Below are positions 10,553-20,832 of a DNA stretch of 64,000 bases, piece by piece. The notes below the pieces were generated by a model that did no database searches, had not been told where the DNA came from, and saw nothing but the letters and a program-made list of their open reading frames with translations. The translations under genes and the position numbers were made by a program. Source of the DNA: Endotrypanum monterogeii (lineage: Eukaryota; Euglenozoa; Kinetoplastea; Trypanosomatida; Trypanosomatidae); NCBI GenBank assembly GCA_000333855.2, contig CM007314.1:124001-188000 (forward strand), written 5' to 3'. The first letter of the stretch is position 1. The number at the start of each line of letters is the position of its first letter.

Positions 10553-11713
10553 CCAATAAAGAGATGAAGACCAAGCGCTCATGAGAGGTGCGCCGTGCTT
10601 GTCGTGCCGCTATTCTGCATTGTACGCTTCAAAGGATGTGTGTTTCCGCCTGTGTCTGACCTGCAGCATCCTCATAGAGGGTGGAGAGAGCGCAACAAAT
10701 AACGAATGACCGCGCTTTGAAAATTATATATATATTCTTTCCGCAGTTGGGGGGTTGGTTCAAAGACCGTGTCCCGTAGGGCTTCTGTTTCCCGCATATC
10801 ATGGAGTCGGTTGTCATGAGGGCCTCTCGTTTCACGAAGCTCACGGAAAGTGATAAGCACACAGATTTCCCGCATCCTGCTAGGAGATCCCGGCGTCCTG
10901 TTTCCCCTCTTTGGGGGAAAAGGCTATTCGCGTCCGCGGGGAGGGAACATGTTGGATAGGACATACTCGACCCTCCCTGAAAAATGTGTATTTCTTATTC
11001 TTTCTTGTGCGCTGACAGTGGTTATGGTTGCGTTCGCCTCGGCTGGCGCTTTTGTGTCCCCCCCCCTCCCCTACACGCACTTTTGCGACGGCGAATATAA
11101 TCTAAATTCATAAAGCTCATTTCTTCCCCTCGTCGGTGGCGCTTCGTTGCGACTGCCGTGGATGTAGAGATCCACATGTAAAGTGCTCTAGTCTTGTAGA
11201 GTAGCCTTTTGGCCCCCTAGCTCATGGAGAATCGTGTCCTTTGAAGGCTCTGTGCTAAGCAGGACCCAGCTACCACTTTCCCTTCCAATTGCCAGAAGCT
11301 CCTCATCTACGTTTGCCTTTTCAGCGCCTCTTTCACATATTTGGGACCGCCTCGCGCGCACTTCTCGGTCCACTACATTTCCCACCAGCCACCGCCAGTG
11401 CTAATCACCATAGCTGTATTGAATCTGCACAAATATTTGCTTATACAAATCTCTCTATTTTCAGCTCAATTGGCAGCAGTGGAGAGAAGAGCGAGACCAT
11501 TCGCTACTTATAAGTTTTATCATCGGAAAAAAATTGTATGTTTTCACTGTACTCGCTTTTGCCTCTTTTCTCTATTTTCTCATTGTCTTCAGAAGGTCGT
11601 TGGGCTGTCTGTCCAGTGCACATCTACACGACTGTATTCTACTTCACCGTTAGCCTATCTTTTCACCCCCTATTGTGTCTTCTTCTGCCCATTGGGTTGA
11701 AAAGAAGGGAAAA
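10553..11713 (+). other. Intergenic between Siva-like gene and R-SNARE
   Basis: About 1.16 kb without a supported gene. It contains a small frame from ATG 10949 (54 codons) with a hydrophobic middle, which I do not accept as a gene. A pyrimidine-rich block at about 11530-11700 leads into the next gene. Confidence 0.65.
11555..11592 (+). promoter_or_regulatory. Candidate spliced-leader acceptor for the R-SNARE gene
   Basis: A clean pyrimidine tract (gcctcttttctctattttct and onward) ends in cttcAG at 11591-11592, about 121 nt before the ATG. Confidence 0.5.
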
Positions 11714-12352
11714 ATGCCTATCAAATACAGCTGTGTGAATGATGAGGCTACATTGCTCGCAGAGTATCCGGCAGGCGAGCAACCGAAGCTCGCAGATACA
11801 ATGCAGAAGGTCATCGCAACTGTCCCGCCAAAGGAGTACCGCCGCAAGACGGTCGAGGACAGGGATGGAGGCGTGAACTATAACTACATCAGCAACGGCG
11901 AGGGCCGCATCGTTGCTTGTGTGACCACTAGCGACATGCGGATGCGTACGGTCTTCGCGTTTCTTGAAGCTGTTGAGCCGCTTGTTCGTGCCAGCGTCGG
12001 TCCGCAGGGATCTGAGTTACGCAACGGCAAGAAGCTTCTTCAGCAGAAGATGGAATTCTACAACAACCCTCAGAACGACAAGATCACCGCCCTGAACGAT
12101 GACATCAACCAAGTTGTGGATGTTATGATGGACAACATGGACAAGGTGCTCGCCCGTGGTGATCGTATCGATACGCTGCAGGAGAAGTCTTCCACTCTTG
12201 CGGACCAGGCGCAGCAGTTCCAGCTGCGGTCAACAGAGCTGAAGCGCAATTTGTGCATGAAGAATCTGAAGCTCACTCTCATGATTGCTGGCATTGTAGC
12301 TGTGGTAATTGCCATAATTGCTTTGATCATCTGGAGGTCGACAAAATCATAG
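11714..12352 (+). CDS. Longin-type R-SNARE (VAMP7/synaptobrevin-like)
   Basis: 212 residues with the order longin-like domain (about 1-115), SNARE helix (about 125-185), and one C-terminal membrane anchor (about 185-208, LMIAGIVAVVIAIIALIIW) followed by RSTKS. The SNARE helix contains MDKVLARGDRIDTLQEK. The arginine of LARG, at about residue 148, sits where R-SNAREs carry their zero-layer Arg. The family drives fusion of endosomal, lysosomal or secretory vesicles by pairing with three Q-SNARE helices. The frame can be extended upstream only through a GTG, so the ATG at 11714 is the start. Which membrane it serves cannot be read from the sequence. Confidence 0.88.
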   Translation: MPIKYSCVNDEATLLAEYPAGEQPKLADTMQKVIATVPPKEYRRKTVEDRDGGVNYNYISNGEGRIVACVTTSDMRMRTVFAFLEAVEPLVRASVGPQGSELRNGKKLLQQKMEFYNNPQNDKITALNDDINQVVDVMMDNMDKVLARGDRIDTLQEKSSTLADQAQQFQLRSTELKRNLCMKNLKLTLMIAGIVAVVIAIIALIIWRSTKS

Positions 12353-13339
12353 TGCTGCTGGAGTTCCAGGGAACCGCACCGGCGCAGTAAAATACAACTG
12401 TGCCATAGAAGGCGCCCCCCTTTTCCCTCCCTCTTTCCTTCGTTCTTCCCTCCTCGTTGTGCTACATTATCGGAAGTGCAGTGCGCGCTTTGCTCGCACT
12501 TGTAGAAGCACTTCTGTGTGGGGGGGGGCTTCGGGCTAGCACCCCCTGATTTCGTCTGGGGTTGTGTTGGGAAAACGTGAGTGGTCAAAGGGCTCCGACG
12601 CCAACGTCGATCATTGGACGGTGGTTTCGGTGAAATGAAGTGCAGATAACGCAAAGATATATATCTATAGGAAATTGAAGAAGCGGGGGTAGTCGTTCAG
12701 AGAAGCTAAGGGAGGGTCAGACCGGCTTGAATGTGAATTTCAGCATTGTATGTGTAGCTCGATGCATCGACTACTCTGGGTTTCCATGAAGGAAAGCGAT
12801 AGTCAAAGAGGTCACATGTCTATATTGAACTCTCTTCGCTCTGTTCTCCGGCCGTGCTTTTCAGCCTGCTCGAAGGCCTCTATTTCTCGGAAATGGATTT
12901 TACTTGTTTATCTTCGTTCGCTTTTTTTTTTCTCCCACCCTTGCACTGTTTCCCTTGTAAAGCTTCTACAGGAATTCTTCTACAGCGTTCGCCTCTCCTC
13001 TTCATCTCCCCATCCATCTACTCTTTTCCTCTGCTTGAAGTTCATTTGCTTTTTTTTTCTTTGCTTTGCGTTGGGTGGTTTCCCTCAACCGTTGCACGTG
13101 ACGGCTCGTGTTCCCCCCCTCCATGCCGGCTCGTTTCTAGATAAAGAAAGAAAAGAGAAAACGTGAGGTGTGAGGTAAGGCACGATGTGTTGAAGTATTT
13201 CCTGTGTCTGTCGTGGCTTTATCAAGTGCGAACTTAGGGAGGAATTTTGCATCTAAAGAACCCCCACGTTTGAACGAGACGCTTGCTACACTGACAGTAC
13301 TGTACCTCCGCATTCTGTCGGAGTCTTCCATTTCTTTAT

Positions 13340-13368
13340 ACATATATATATATATATATATATATATT
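13340..13368. repeat. TA microsatellite
   Basis: Uninterrupted alternating A and T in the intergenic region upstream of the LisH gene. Confidence 0.95.
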
Positions 13369-14142
13369 GTGGTGTATCGTTTCATGACATTTAGGTCTGA
13401 AGGTGCTGGTGCCTGGACTTTCCATCGGCATATACGCGCCATCGGGGGCCATAAAAGCACATTTTTCTTTTTTTGTCGCTTTCGTGGATGAGCGTGCAAG
13501 TAGTGATTGGAGAGGTTTTTTTTTGTTGTTTTCTCCTGCATTGGACGATAGACTTTTCAAGCTACCCGGGGAATACGAGCTAACTCGCGGTATGCGCTGA
13601 GGGGGGGGCACCCTCTGGAAACACCAACAGTGTGGTGCTGACTTATGCAGCGATGCCGACTTGATCTCAGGTGGAAGCGGCTCCCCTTCGCGTGCACAGA
13701 CCTTTTTTTTTTTTTACCCTCTTGGGGAAGGATGGGGGGAGGTGGCAATTCGATGTCAGTACTATTGTCACCCGTCTATTCCATCGAAATACGGAATTGA
13801 GGGTGCGCATTTATGTTTCCGCTTATTAATGCAGCTTAAATATATATATACCTCATGACCAATTGCGTTATCTACGACTTCTATTCCTCCCTTTCTGCCC
13901 ACTCCTCCCCCCTATCCCCTCTTTGCTGCTTCCCACCCCCAACGACTTCACGGTTGATGCCGGCGTCTTAGCGCATCATCCCGTATATTCCACCACGCCC
14001 ACGAGCAACCTTCTTCTCCCACACTGATAAGGTGCTTTGAGTGGACGAGTACCGCTGGCTCGCGCCTGCTCAGAAGTGCTGACGGAAGAGTGGTGCTTTT
14101 TAAATGGGTCCGAGGAAGGGAGGATATATTTCTTCTTATCAC

Positions 14143-14160
14143 TTTTTTTTCCTCGCTGAG
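14143..14160 (+). promoter_or_regulatory. Candidate spliced-leader acceptor for the LisH gene
   Basis: The tract actttttttt cctcgctgAG ends at 14159-14160, 48 nt before the ATG. Confidence 0.4.
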
Positions 14161-14208
14161 TAGGAAACGCTACATAGCTAAACCACTGTGAAGCGAGTAC
14201 CAAATAGG

Positions 14209-14898
14209 ATGGACTTGACAGACAGCTCGATCTGGACGTTAGTCGAGGAGGCCGTCATTGAGGACAGAGGTGAGGACGAGGAGGAGGTGCTGGCGCAGAT
14301 GGTCCGTTCGTATCTTGCGCGGAGGGGCCTGGCAGATACTCTCGCCGTTTTTGATGAAGAGCACCAACCCCAAAGTGTTTCATCGAATTTTCAATGCAAA
14401 GTCGATGAGGACGCACCCAAGCCCCCAACGAGCGCAAATATTTTTGCTGCCAAGTCGCCGGAAGAGTCCGCTAGTGCGAGTAGCACGTCCCCTTGCAGTG
14501 ACGCTAGCGCCGCGATGAAGAAGCGGAAAGAGGCGCAGCTGCTTTGTCTTCAAAGGAAATACGAGGCGGTGGCGGCGCTGATGGAGCCAGCTTCACTTGC
14601 GCGCATTCGTCTCCTGTGCATCCAAGCACAAAGTCTGGAGGATTCCGCTGCCGCTGCGTTTTACTTGGCCACCCACGTTGCACCTCTTGTGCCATTCTGC
14701 TGCGATCCGGCGACGGGCCACAGAGTTTACACCGCTGCGCTCAGTAACGTCCTGAGTCCGTGCCGTGAGAGGTCCCTTCTCGACACCGAGATGCTTGCCA
14801 GGGAGGTCAACGACGAGCTCTGCGGCCCTGAGCAGCGCAGTGGACTGCATGTGCTGTTCAATTGGGTGTACTGGCAGGAGATGCTACATACGGTCTGA
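14209..14898 (+). CDS. LisH-motif protein with CTLH/CRA-like helical C-terminus
   Basis: 229 residues from ATG 14209; only a GTG extends the frame upstream. Residues of about 28-55 (VLAQMVRSYLARRGLADTLA, then VFDEE) match the LisH pattern L-x2-hydrophobic-V-x2-Y-L-x3-G-hydrophobic-x2-T-L-x2-F, a dimerisation motif. A low-complexity linker (about 60-105) follows. A helical segment comes next (about 110-229: EAQLLCLQRKYEAVAALMEP, then a stretch containing LLCIQAQSLEDSAAAAFYLA). This layout recalls the LisH-CTLH-CRA order of GID/CTLH ubiquitin-ligase subunits such as GID8. LisH is clear; CTLH/CRA is a weaker reading from helix spacing. Alternatives are centrosomal FOP-type LisH proteins or a tubulin-folding factor. 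Confidence 0.55.
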   Translation: MDLTDSSIWTLVEEAVIEDRGEDEEEVLAQMVRSYLARRGLADTLAVFDEEHQPQSVSSNFQCKVDEDAPKPPTSANIFAAKSPEESASASSTSPCSDASAAMKKRKEAQLLCLQRKYEAVAALMEPASLARIRLLCIQAQSLEDSAAAAFYLATHVAPLVPFCCDPATGHRVYTAALSNVLSPCRERSLLDTEMLAREVNDELCGPEQRSGLHVLFNWVYWQEMLHTV

Positions 14899-15897
14899 TA
14901 TATTCAATTGTGTCTAGCCGAGGGAAACGTAGCCAAACTGTTCACCTAGATGCGTTCCCCCTCGTTCGGTGTTTGGTTGGACAATGGCACACATGCTGTT
15001 GTACATTCATTGCATTCTTATTTGTGCAGATACTATTTTCTTATGTGTGTCTGTGTTTGTTAGTGCGTGTGTGCATGTGTGTGTGTGTGTGTGTGCTTCT
15101 CAATATAACGCTGCAGTCGACAGTGGCGCAGGAGATCGTTGGGTCTGGAGGAGCTTGAGTTTGCTACCCAAGCCATGTATATCTGAGTTTGTTTTGTTTC
15201 CATTATGTCTCCTACCGCTTGCTGATTGAAGCTCACGTACACTTTTCGAGGAGTTTGTTTTTACTTCTGACACCCCCTTTTTTTTTTTTTTCAATCATTT
15301 GCTCCCCTCCCCACATCCAAGAATGTGCTGCTCGACTTGTGTTTTATGTCGTAAACCAGATGAGGACGTACACACGTCTAAAGAAAACGGGGTAGCTGGA
15401 GGTGAGCCCCATTGCTAGTGCAAGGGATTTCTGTGCTCGAGATCGGTTCCCAGTGACAACCCCCCCCCCCTCCCAAGGGAGGTGCGCCGCGGCCATGTAT
15501 GGCCGCGGGAGTTGCCACCAACAGGCCTGTGGTTCGGCGCGCTTGGACTTGCGCAGCCGCTTCCCTCAGCGCATGAGCACGGACTAGAAGGGGTCTGACT
15601 ACCACCACGACTGCTAAACACTGCTGAGAATGTGTGCACCTCGCTCTTTCCTCTACAAAGCAGCTGCACCCTTGCATCCCTTCTACTCTGTGTCGCTGCC
15701 CTATGCTCGTATTGCTTATACATGGGTCCATCGCTCGGGGACCGTGTTCATCGAGTCGAGACACTGTCAGAGGTCGGTGTCGGTCCTCTTCTTTTCGCTT
15801 AGGGGATTTTCTATTTTTTTTTTCATCTCCCTTTTGATTACATTAGGTTTACGTTTTGTGTATTATCAGCTGGTCGTAGCGCTCCCGTGTCGTCATT
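14899..15897 (+). other. Intergenic upstream of the eEF1B-like gene
   Basis: About 1 kb with a TG run (about 15074-15094), a T run near 15281-15291, a C run near 15461 and a pyrimidine tract before the next gene. No gene supported. Confidence 0.7.
15811..15846 (+). promoter_or_regulatory. Candidate spliced-leader acceptor for the eEF1B-like gene
   Basis: A long T-rich tract is followed by attAG at 15845-15846, 51 nt upstream of the ATG. Confidence 0.45.
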
Positions 15898-16125
15898 ATG
15901 GCGACCATCAAAGAGCTGAATGACCGCCTGACGAAGCAGCCGTACCTTTCAGGGTACATGCCAACGAGCGAAGACGATAAGCTATTCCGTGAGACCTTTG
16001 GTGACAATGTGAACGTAATCCAGTGGGCTGCGCGCATGGCAACTTATCATCCGAGCGAACGCGCCAAGATGCAGCTTGTCTCTGCTGAAACGAATGACTT
16101 CTCAGAAAGTTCGTTTGACAATTAG
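15898..16125 (+). CDS. Stand-alone eEF1B-beta N-terminal (GST-C-like) domain protein
   Basis: 75 residues beginning MATIKELNDRL. The pattern LND-x-L, then Y-L-S-G-Y-x-P-T-x-x-D-x-x-L-F, then Q-W-A-A-R-M near residue 41 and an ER pair near residue 54 follows the N-terminal domain of translation elongation factor 1B beta/delta. In the full-length factor this part is followed by a linker and the C-terminal nucleotide-exchange domain. Here a stop comes after residue 75 and no exchange domain is visible downstream in any frame. It could be a regulatory or decoy subunit that docks to eEF1B gamma, or a retained partial duplicate. The open frame, ATG and preceding acceptor-like tract argue that it is expressed. 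It is an easily missed small gene. Confidence 0.62.
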   Translation: MATIKELNDRLTKQPYLSGYMPTSEDDKLFRETFGDNVNVIQWAARMATYHPSERAKMQLVSAETNDFSESSFDN

Positions 16126-17045
16126 CGTGGCCTTTGTGCAGGTCTCGAGTAGAAGCAGGTATCCTAGTAATTGCTATTAGCAGTCACTGCATCGTGTTGA
16201 GTGACTCTAGTTACACCGTCATCCAGAGCAGGCCGTGCGCGAGAAGAGTGTCTGCAGCCACAAGGATCGATCAGATGTCTTAGTGTTTCGTTGCCTCTGC
16301 ATGAGCTTCCTGGTAGCGTCTGAGTATTGCCCAGCCACACTCGCCAGCACAGCCCTCTCCGGCGTATCAGTTGCTGAATGCACGTAGCACACTTCTTTAG
16401 TTATCTCGCTCCTCCAACCCTGCCGATTTCCGCTTGTGCGGTTCGGACACTCGTCAGTGTGTAGGGGTGCGACTTATTTTTTTCCCTTTTCCGTTGCTGC
16501 AGAGTGTTCGACTGCCTTGGTACATTTTTTTTTTTTTGAACAGCAGCCATATAAAGGAGGCTGTCAGCAATCTCTGTCATTCGCGGAAAAAAAAAGAGGA
16601 GGGTGAATAGAGGACACTGCGGCTCCATCACATTGGTAGCTGATTTTCCCCTGAATCCAAAACCCACACCAACCTACGAAACTATAACTGCAGCGATGTT
16701 TTCTCTCTCCATCTCGCCTGCATGCAGACGGAAGTAGTTTTTTTCCACTTTTCGTTGCGGCAAAACCGCTCTCGTCGCTTGAACATGTTCATAGATTTGA
16801 ATGTATGAACATAAATGTCTAAAGCTGGTCCCTGGTGCCCGGAGTGCTGCCTGGTGGCTACGCGTACCTGTTCCAGCTGCGCACTTCTCTATTTGCTGGG
16901 TATTCACCTTTCTCTCTCTGCTCTTTCTTTGTACCCACCTGCTGTTACTGAAACTGCTGACCTACACAGTGCCCACACATATGTTGACATAATGCATTTT
17001 GCCCCTTCTATATCATTTGCTCTTTGGCGGGCGGCCTGGTAGGAG

Positions 17046-17082
<37 letters not shown>

Positions 17083-17861
17083 CAAGAAGATGGTTTGGGA
17101 ATGTTGCCCGACCCTGGGTTAATGCGCAGCTTTCGCCGAATGCATACTTCACCGCTTATAGCTGCCTTCGTATAGAACTGCTCTAGATGTATGTTTGCGC
17201 ACTTAGTGGTGTGTGCCTGTGTGCACGTCTGTGTATGTGTGTGTGTGTGTGTGTGTGTGTTCAAGAAGATGGTTTGGGAATGTTGCCCGACCCTGGGCTA
17301 ATGCGCAGCTTTCGCCGAATGCATACTTCACCGCTTATAGCTGCCTTCGTATAGAACTGCTCTAGATGTTTGTTTGCGCACTTAGTGGTGTGTGCCTGTG
17401 TGTTTGTATGCGGGCTGAGGTGTACTCTAGTTGCTTCATGGGAACATATTTTCGAGAGCTTCTGCAGGAGGAATTGAGACAAAGCTTATCATGTAGATGC
17501 AACGCTTTTTCTCAAGAAAGAATCTGGTGATTAAAATCCTTTCCACGGGATGATTACACAGAAATGTGTATACATGCGCCTGCGTTGTCTCTCTCAGCTT
17601 CCACGGACTCTGAGACTTGTTTGGTTTACGTTTGGTCTCATTCGATGTGGTCTCTCCTTCGCTATCCATTGCCGTCCTCCTCGGACTTAGCCCCACGGTT
17701 TACTTACTCCCCTCTGTCTGTCTCAATGCCTATCTCCTCTGTGATGGCTATGATTTTTTTTTGATTCCGGTCAACCGTCCATGCCCGGAGGGGAAAATAC
17801 ATGAACTCCAACACAGTTAATCCAACTACGGAGTTACCGAGTAAAATTTTATAAGGTCACA
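16126..17861 (+). other. Long intergenic region carrying a tandem duplication
   Basis: About 1.7 kb between the small eEF1B-like gene and the histidine phosphatase. It includes TG microsatellites and two near-identical 143 bp units (see the repeat entry). No gene supported; short frames on the minus strand repeat because the units repeat. Confidence 0.7.
17051..17403. repeat. Tandem duplication: two TG-tract plus 143 bp units
   Basis: Each unit is a TG tract followed by ttcaagaagatggtttggga and onward. Unit bodies are 17081-17223 and 17260-17402, a period of 179 bp. I count two mismatches between the bodies (ggttaatg/ggctaatg and gatgta/gatgtt). The low divergence indicates a recent duplication or ongoing homogenisation. 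Confidence 0.92.
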
Positions 17862-18419
17862 ATGGCCCACATTCATGTCTGCCGCCATGGCCAGGACATG
17901 GACAACGTACACGGTATTTTAAATGGACACCGTAACGAGCCCCTCTCTGAACTCGGTCGTACTCAGGCTGCTGCTGTTGCTGACAGGATCAAAACGAGCG
18001 GCATCAACTACGCAGCTATCTACTCCTCTCCACTCCAGCGTGCTCTCGAGACAGCGTCGATGATCGGTGCCGCGGTAGGTGTACAGGTACAGGTGCGTGC
18101 TGATCTTATCGAGCGTGATTTCGGCGTTTTGTCTGGAAAGCCGTACGCCGACATACCTAAATACGCCGGCGATAAGGTTATACAAGGAGACAAGGTTCTG
18201 TACTTTTTGGAGGTGGAGGGCTGTGAAACGTTTGACAAATGCTATGAACGGGCGCACGGTGTGTTGGTCGATGTGAATGCGAGTCATGATGGGGAGTATG
18301 TCCTGCTTGTGTGCCATGGCGATATCGGGAAGATGTTGCAGGCGGCTCATGCTGAGGTGGGGTGGCAGGAAGGACTTCGACTTCCTTATTTTGCCAACAC
18401 AGAGGTAGTTGAATTGTAG
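17862..18419 (+). CDS. Histidine phosphatase / phosphoglycerate-mutase family protein
   Basis: 185 residues, the size of a minimal branch-1 histidine phosphatase. The phosphohistidine motif RHGQ puts the catalytic His at residue 9, and arginines follow in the usual positions (for example SPLQRALET). ERDFG gives the candidate proton donor Glu84, and VCHGDIG gives the second catalytic His at 152. The fold covers broad-specificity sugar phosphatases, TIGAR-like fructose-2,6-bisphosphatases and cofactor-dependent mutases. The short length and the absence of mutase-type inserts favour a phosphatase. The substrate is unknown. Upstream lies the 179 bp tandem duplication, which would fall in or near its 5' region. 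Confidence 0.88.
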   Translation: MAHIHVCRHGQDMDNVHGILNGHRNEPLSELGRTQAAAVADRIKTSGINYAAIYSSPLQRALETASMIGAAVGVQVQVRADLIERDFGVLSGKPYADIPKYAGDKVIQGDKVLYFLEVEGCETFDKCYERAHGVLVDVNASHDGEYVLLVCHGDIGKMLQAAHAEVGWQEGLRLPYFANTEVVEL

Positions 18420-18951
18420 TGCAGGTGTCACTGAATTTTGGAAAAAAAAAAGGACAACATAAATTGTAGATGCTGACAACTAACGTCTGCCCCCCCCCCT
18501 CCCACCACACACACACGGGTGGAAACATTGAGGGGCGGCGAGCGGTTGAGGTACGTGCCTCACGCATTTACCTGTTGGTACCCTTTTCGGGTGCTTTATA
18601 GCCTCAGCACGAGCCGGCTCACTCGGATGAAACACAGTCGTCACTCGCATCTGCAGTCTGTGGTGGTTATGACAGAATCACGCTCCTCTGCTCATGAGCA
18701 AAGGATATATATATATATTTCTCTCCGTCTACGGCTGTTTGCGTGCGTCTGCTTTCTTCGAAATATTCTGATGATGGGTAAAGAACTTCAGTTAAACGCA
18801 CCCGTCCATAAAGGGGGGGGCTCTGAGGGCTTCGTTCAGACTTACAAACAGCTGCACCGCGGTGGGCGTACTCATTTCTCTCCTCCGAATTATCCGGAGT
18901 GCATCACACTTGCTCAGCTGTTCTTTAAACATACTACGCCTCTCTCTTGAT
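18420..18951 (+). other. Intergenic between histidine phosphatase and ASC-1 gene
   Basis: About 530 bp: an A run near 18442, C and CA runs near 18490-18515, a short TA run near 18705, and a C/T-rich stretch ending in an AG at about 18898-18899 that could be the acceptor for the next gene. Confidence 0.65.
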
Positions 18952-20832
18952 ATGAGACCAAGGCGCTGGGCAAATCCAAACCCAAAGGGCGGCAGCGGCG
19001 AGAACGCCTATGCGACCGGCTCTTTGCTCAAGTTTATATGTGGAGAGATCCGCAGCAACAATTGCCTTGGTCTGTCGGAGGAAGAACTGACTGGGATGGC
19101 GACAGAGCTCATTCATGCGAAGACGCGCGTGGAGGTGTTGGAGTGGGCGACGACGCTGATGCTCCCGGAGACGTTTGCTGTAGAGGTGACTCAGCGGCGA
19201 GAGAAGGAGGGCCCAGCTTTCGAAGGAGAGACTACGTCGGCTACTTCAACTTCTACGTCAGCGTCAACCACCGGGGTAGCGGGTGGGATACTGAACGCAT
19301 CGAAGCGTGGCGCTGCAGCTGCAAAAAGGAGCAGACGCGGCGTTAATGCAAACCAGCTGCTGAAAACGAGCGCGGCTTCCGATGCACTGAAGCCGGGCCG
19401 CTTCGAGTGTGGGTGCTTCGCCACTGTTCATAACTTTCGTTCAAGTTGTGCAAACTGTGGTCGGATTATCTGTGAGCAGGAGGCGGATGATGTGTGCTAT
19501 GCCTGTGGGCTGGCGCCATTGCGGTGCATCGCATACGAGATCTCCGTTCAGGAGGGAAAGCTGAGCGAGGCTGCCCAGCAACGCAATCAGGCGGACTATA
19601 CAACAGCGGTCGAGCGGCGCGACCGCCTGTTAGAGTACGCACAGAACCGTGCGAAGCGAACCGTCGTAATCGACGACCAATCGGCAACGCTTTTCTCCCC
19701 GCAGAGTGCGTGGATGTCGCCAGAGGAACGCCGGGCGGCGGAGAAGTCTACCGCAGATGTCGAGCGACAGCGCAACATCGAGCTCATGCACCGGCAGCGC
19801 GGCGCATACCAGGCGCATATGAGTTTTGTGGCGCGAAACTTGCCTCTCGGAGCGCGAAAAGAGAATACCGGTAGCGCACGTGAAGGGGCTGCTGTAATGG
19901 AGCCTAATGCTGGAGACGAGGAGGCGGACGCGGCGGACGAGGTAGTCGTTCCAACTGGCGCAGAGCCACTGCCGTCTCTTTTGCAGAAGATCTGGTATAG
20001 TCCCGACGGCGTGAGAGTTGATTCTGCGCCTAGTAACAAGAAGATCAAGAGCGGCGGTGAGCGCGGCCATATCGATGCGGAAGTTAACTTGGCGGCACCT
20101 GAAGGGTCTTCTATGCCTCTGTCATCGAGACCAACACAGCGTTTCTTCGATGAGGTGTCTCGGAGGGTGCAGCAGGACTACTTTGAGGACGATATGAAGG
20201 TGTTCATCGAGGAAGCAGAGGAAACGACGTCGAAGCTCTTGTTTGAGCCTCAGGCGCTGCTTTCAGAGGATCGAGAGGCGGTGATGGAGTACTCCACTGA
20301 AGCTGCTGACGCCTCCGCCAGCCCGCCGCTAGTGAACCCGTCTGCTATGGCGTTATCATCTCGGTTTGCCGTGACGACTGTGATGCGCAACGTCGATGAT
20401 GGCATTTGCTTATCGATGCATCAGCCATGGGCCAGCCTGCTCGTGGCTGGTGTGAAGCGTCACGAAGGCCGTGTCTGGGGGACTACATATCGCGGTCGTC
20501 TGTGGATTCATGCTGCAGCATCGCAGCCGACCAACGTGCAGGAAGTGGAGGAGCACTACTCGAAGTTTGTGCCCCCAGGGCACGTATTCCCTAGACACTA
20601 CCCTACCAAGGTATTGCTGGGGTGCGTCTATGTAGTGGACTGCCTAGAGCGAGAGGCGTACGAAAGCGTTTTCGAAGCGGAGGAGCGTCAGGAGGAGTCG
20701 CCGTATTCTTTTATTTGTGTCGAGCCCAAGGCTCTACCTTTTCCGCTTCCCATGAGCGGCGGTCACAAACTCTTCACTCTTGATCGACGGGTACACGTGG
20801 CAGCACGGAAGCAGCTGGGTGAAATAGACTAA
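18952..20832 (+). CDS. Activating signal cointegrator 1 homologue (ASC-1/TRIP4), zinc finger plus ASCH domain
   Basis: 626 residues from ATG 18952; the frame extends upstream only via GTG. Residues of about 20-85 form a helical region like the TRIP4 N terminus. A C2HC5-type zinc finger spans about 153-184 (ECGC, then CANCGRIICEQE, then CYACG), the pattern that defines TRIP4. After it, a basic segment RDRLLEYAQNRAKRTVVIDD matches the conserved region following the TRIP4 finger. The C terminus carries an ASCH domain from about residue 484 (GICLSMHQPWASLLVAGVKR, then GRLWIHAAA). In animals ASC-1 joins ASCC3 and ASCC2, acting in transcription co-activation and in rescue of stalled or collided ribosomes. 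Both domains are seen in the right order; involvement in ribosome rescue here is inference. Confidence 0.88.
   Translation: MRPRRWANPNPKGGSGENAYATGSLLKFICGEIRSNNCLGLSEEELTGMATELIHAKTRVEVLEWATTLMLPETFAVEVTQRREKEGPAFEGETTSATSTSTSASTTGVAGGILNASKRGAAAAKRSRRGVNANQLLKTSAASDALKPGRFECGCFATVHNFRSSCANCGRIICEQEADDVCYACGLAPLRCIAYEISVQEGKLSEAAQQRNQADYTTAVERRDRLLEYAQNRAKRTVVIDDQSATLFSPQSAWMSPEERRAAEKSTADVERQRNIELMHRQRGAYQAHMSFVARNLPLGARKENTGSAREGAAVMEPNAGDEEADAADEVVVPTGAEPLPSLLQKIWYSPDGVRVDSAPSNKKIKSGGERGHIDAEVNLAAPEGSSMPLSSRPTQRFFDEVSRRVQQDYFEDDMKVFIEEAEETTSKLLFEPQALLSEDREAVMEYSTEAADASASPPLVNPSAMALSSRFAVTTVMRNVDDGICLSMHQPWASLLVAGVKRHEGRVWGTTYRGRLWIHAAASQPTNVQEVEEHYSKFVPPGHVFPRHYPTKVLLGCVYVVDCLEREAYESVFEAEERQEESPYSFICVEPKALPFPLPMSGGHKLFTLDRRVHVAARKQLGEID

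Larger units (their letters stand above)
12353..14208 (+). other. Long intergenic region before the LisH gene
   Basis: About 1.86 kb without a supported gene. It holds poly-T and C/T runs, a G run near 12521 and a TA microsatellite at about 13340-13368. Open frames in it are low-complexity shadows of these tracts. Confidence 0.7.

Noticed and set aside
10949..11113. 54-codon frame with a signal-peptide-like hydrophobic core (CVFLILSCALTVVMVAFASA)
   Set aside because: It lies in the likely 3' UTR of the Siva-like gene and contains a long C run; there is no independent sign of expression and chance hydrophobic frames are common in T-rich UTRs.
15060..15094. TG repeats at this and other places as telomere-like or CRISPR-like repeats
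   Set aside because: They are simple dinucleotide microsatellites; they lack the TTAGGG telomere unit and there are no spacer-separated direct repeats anywhere in the window.
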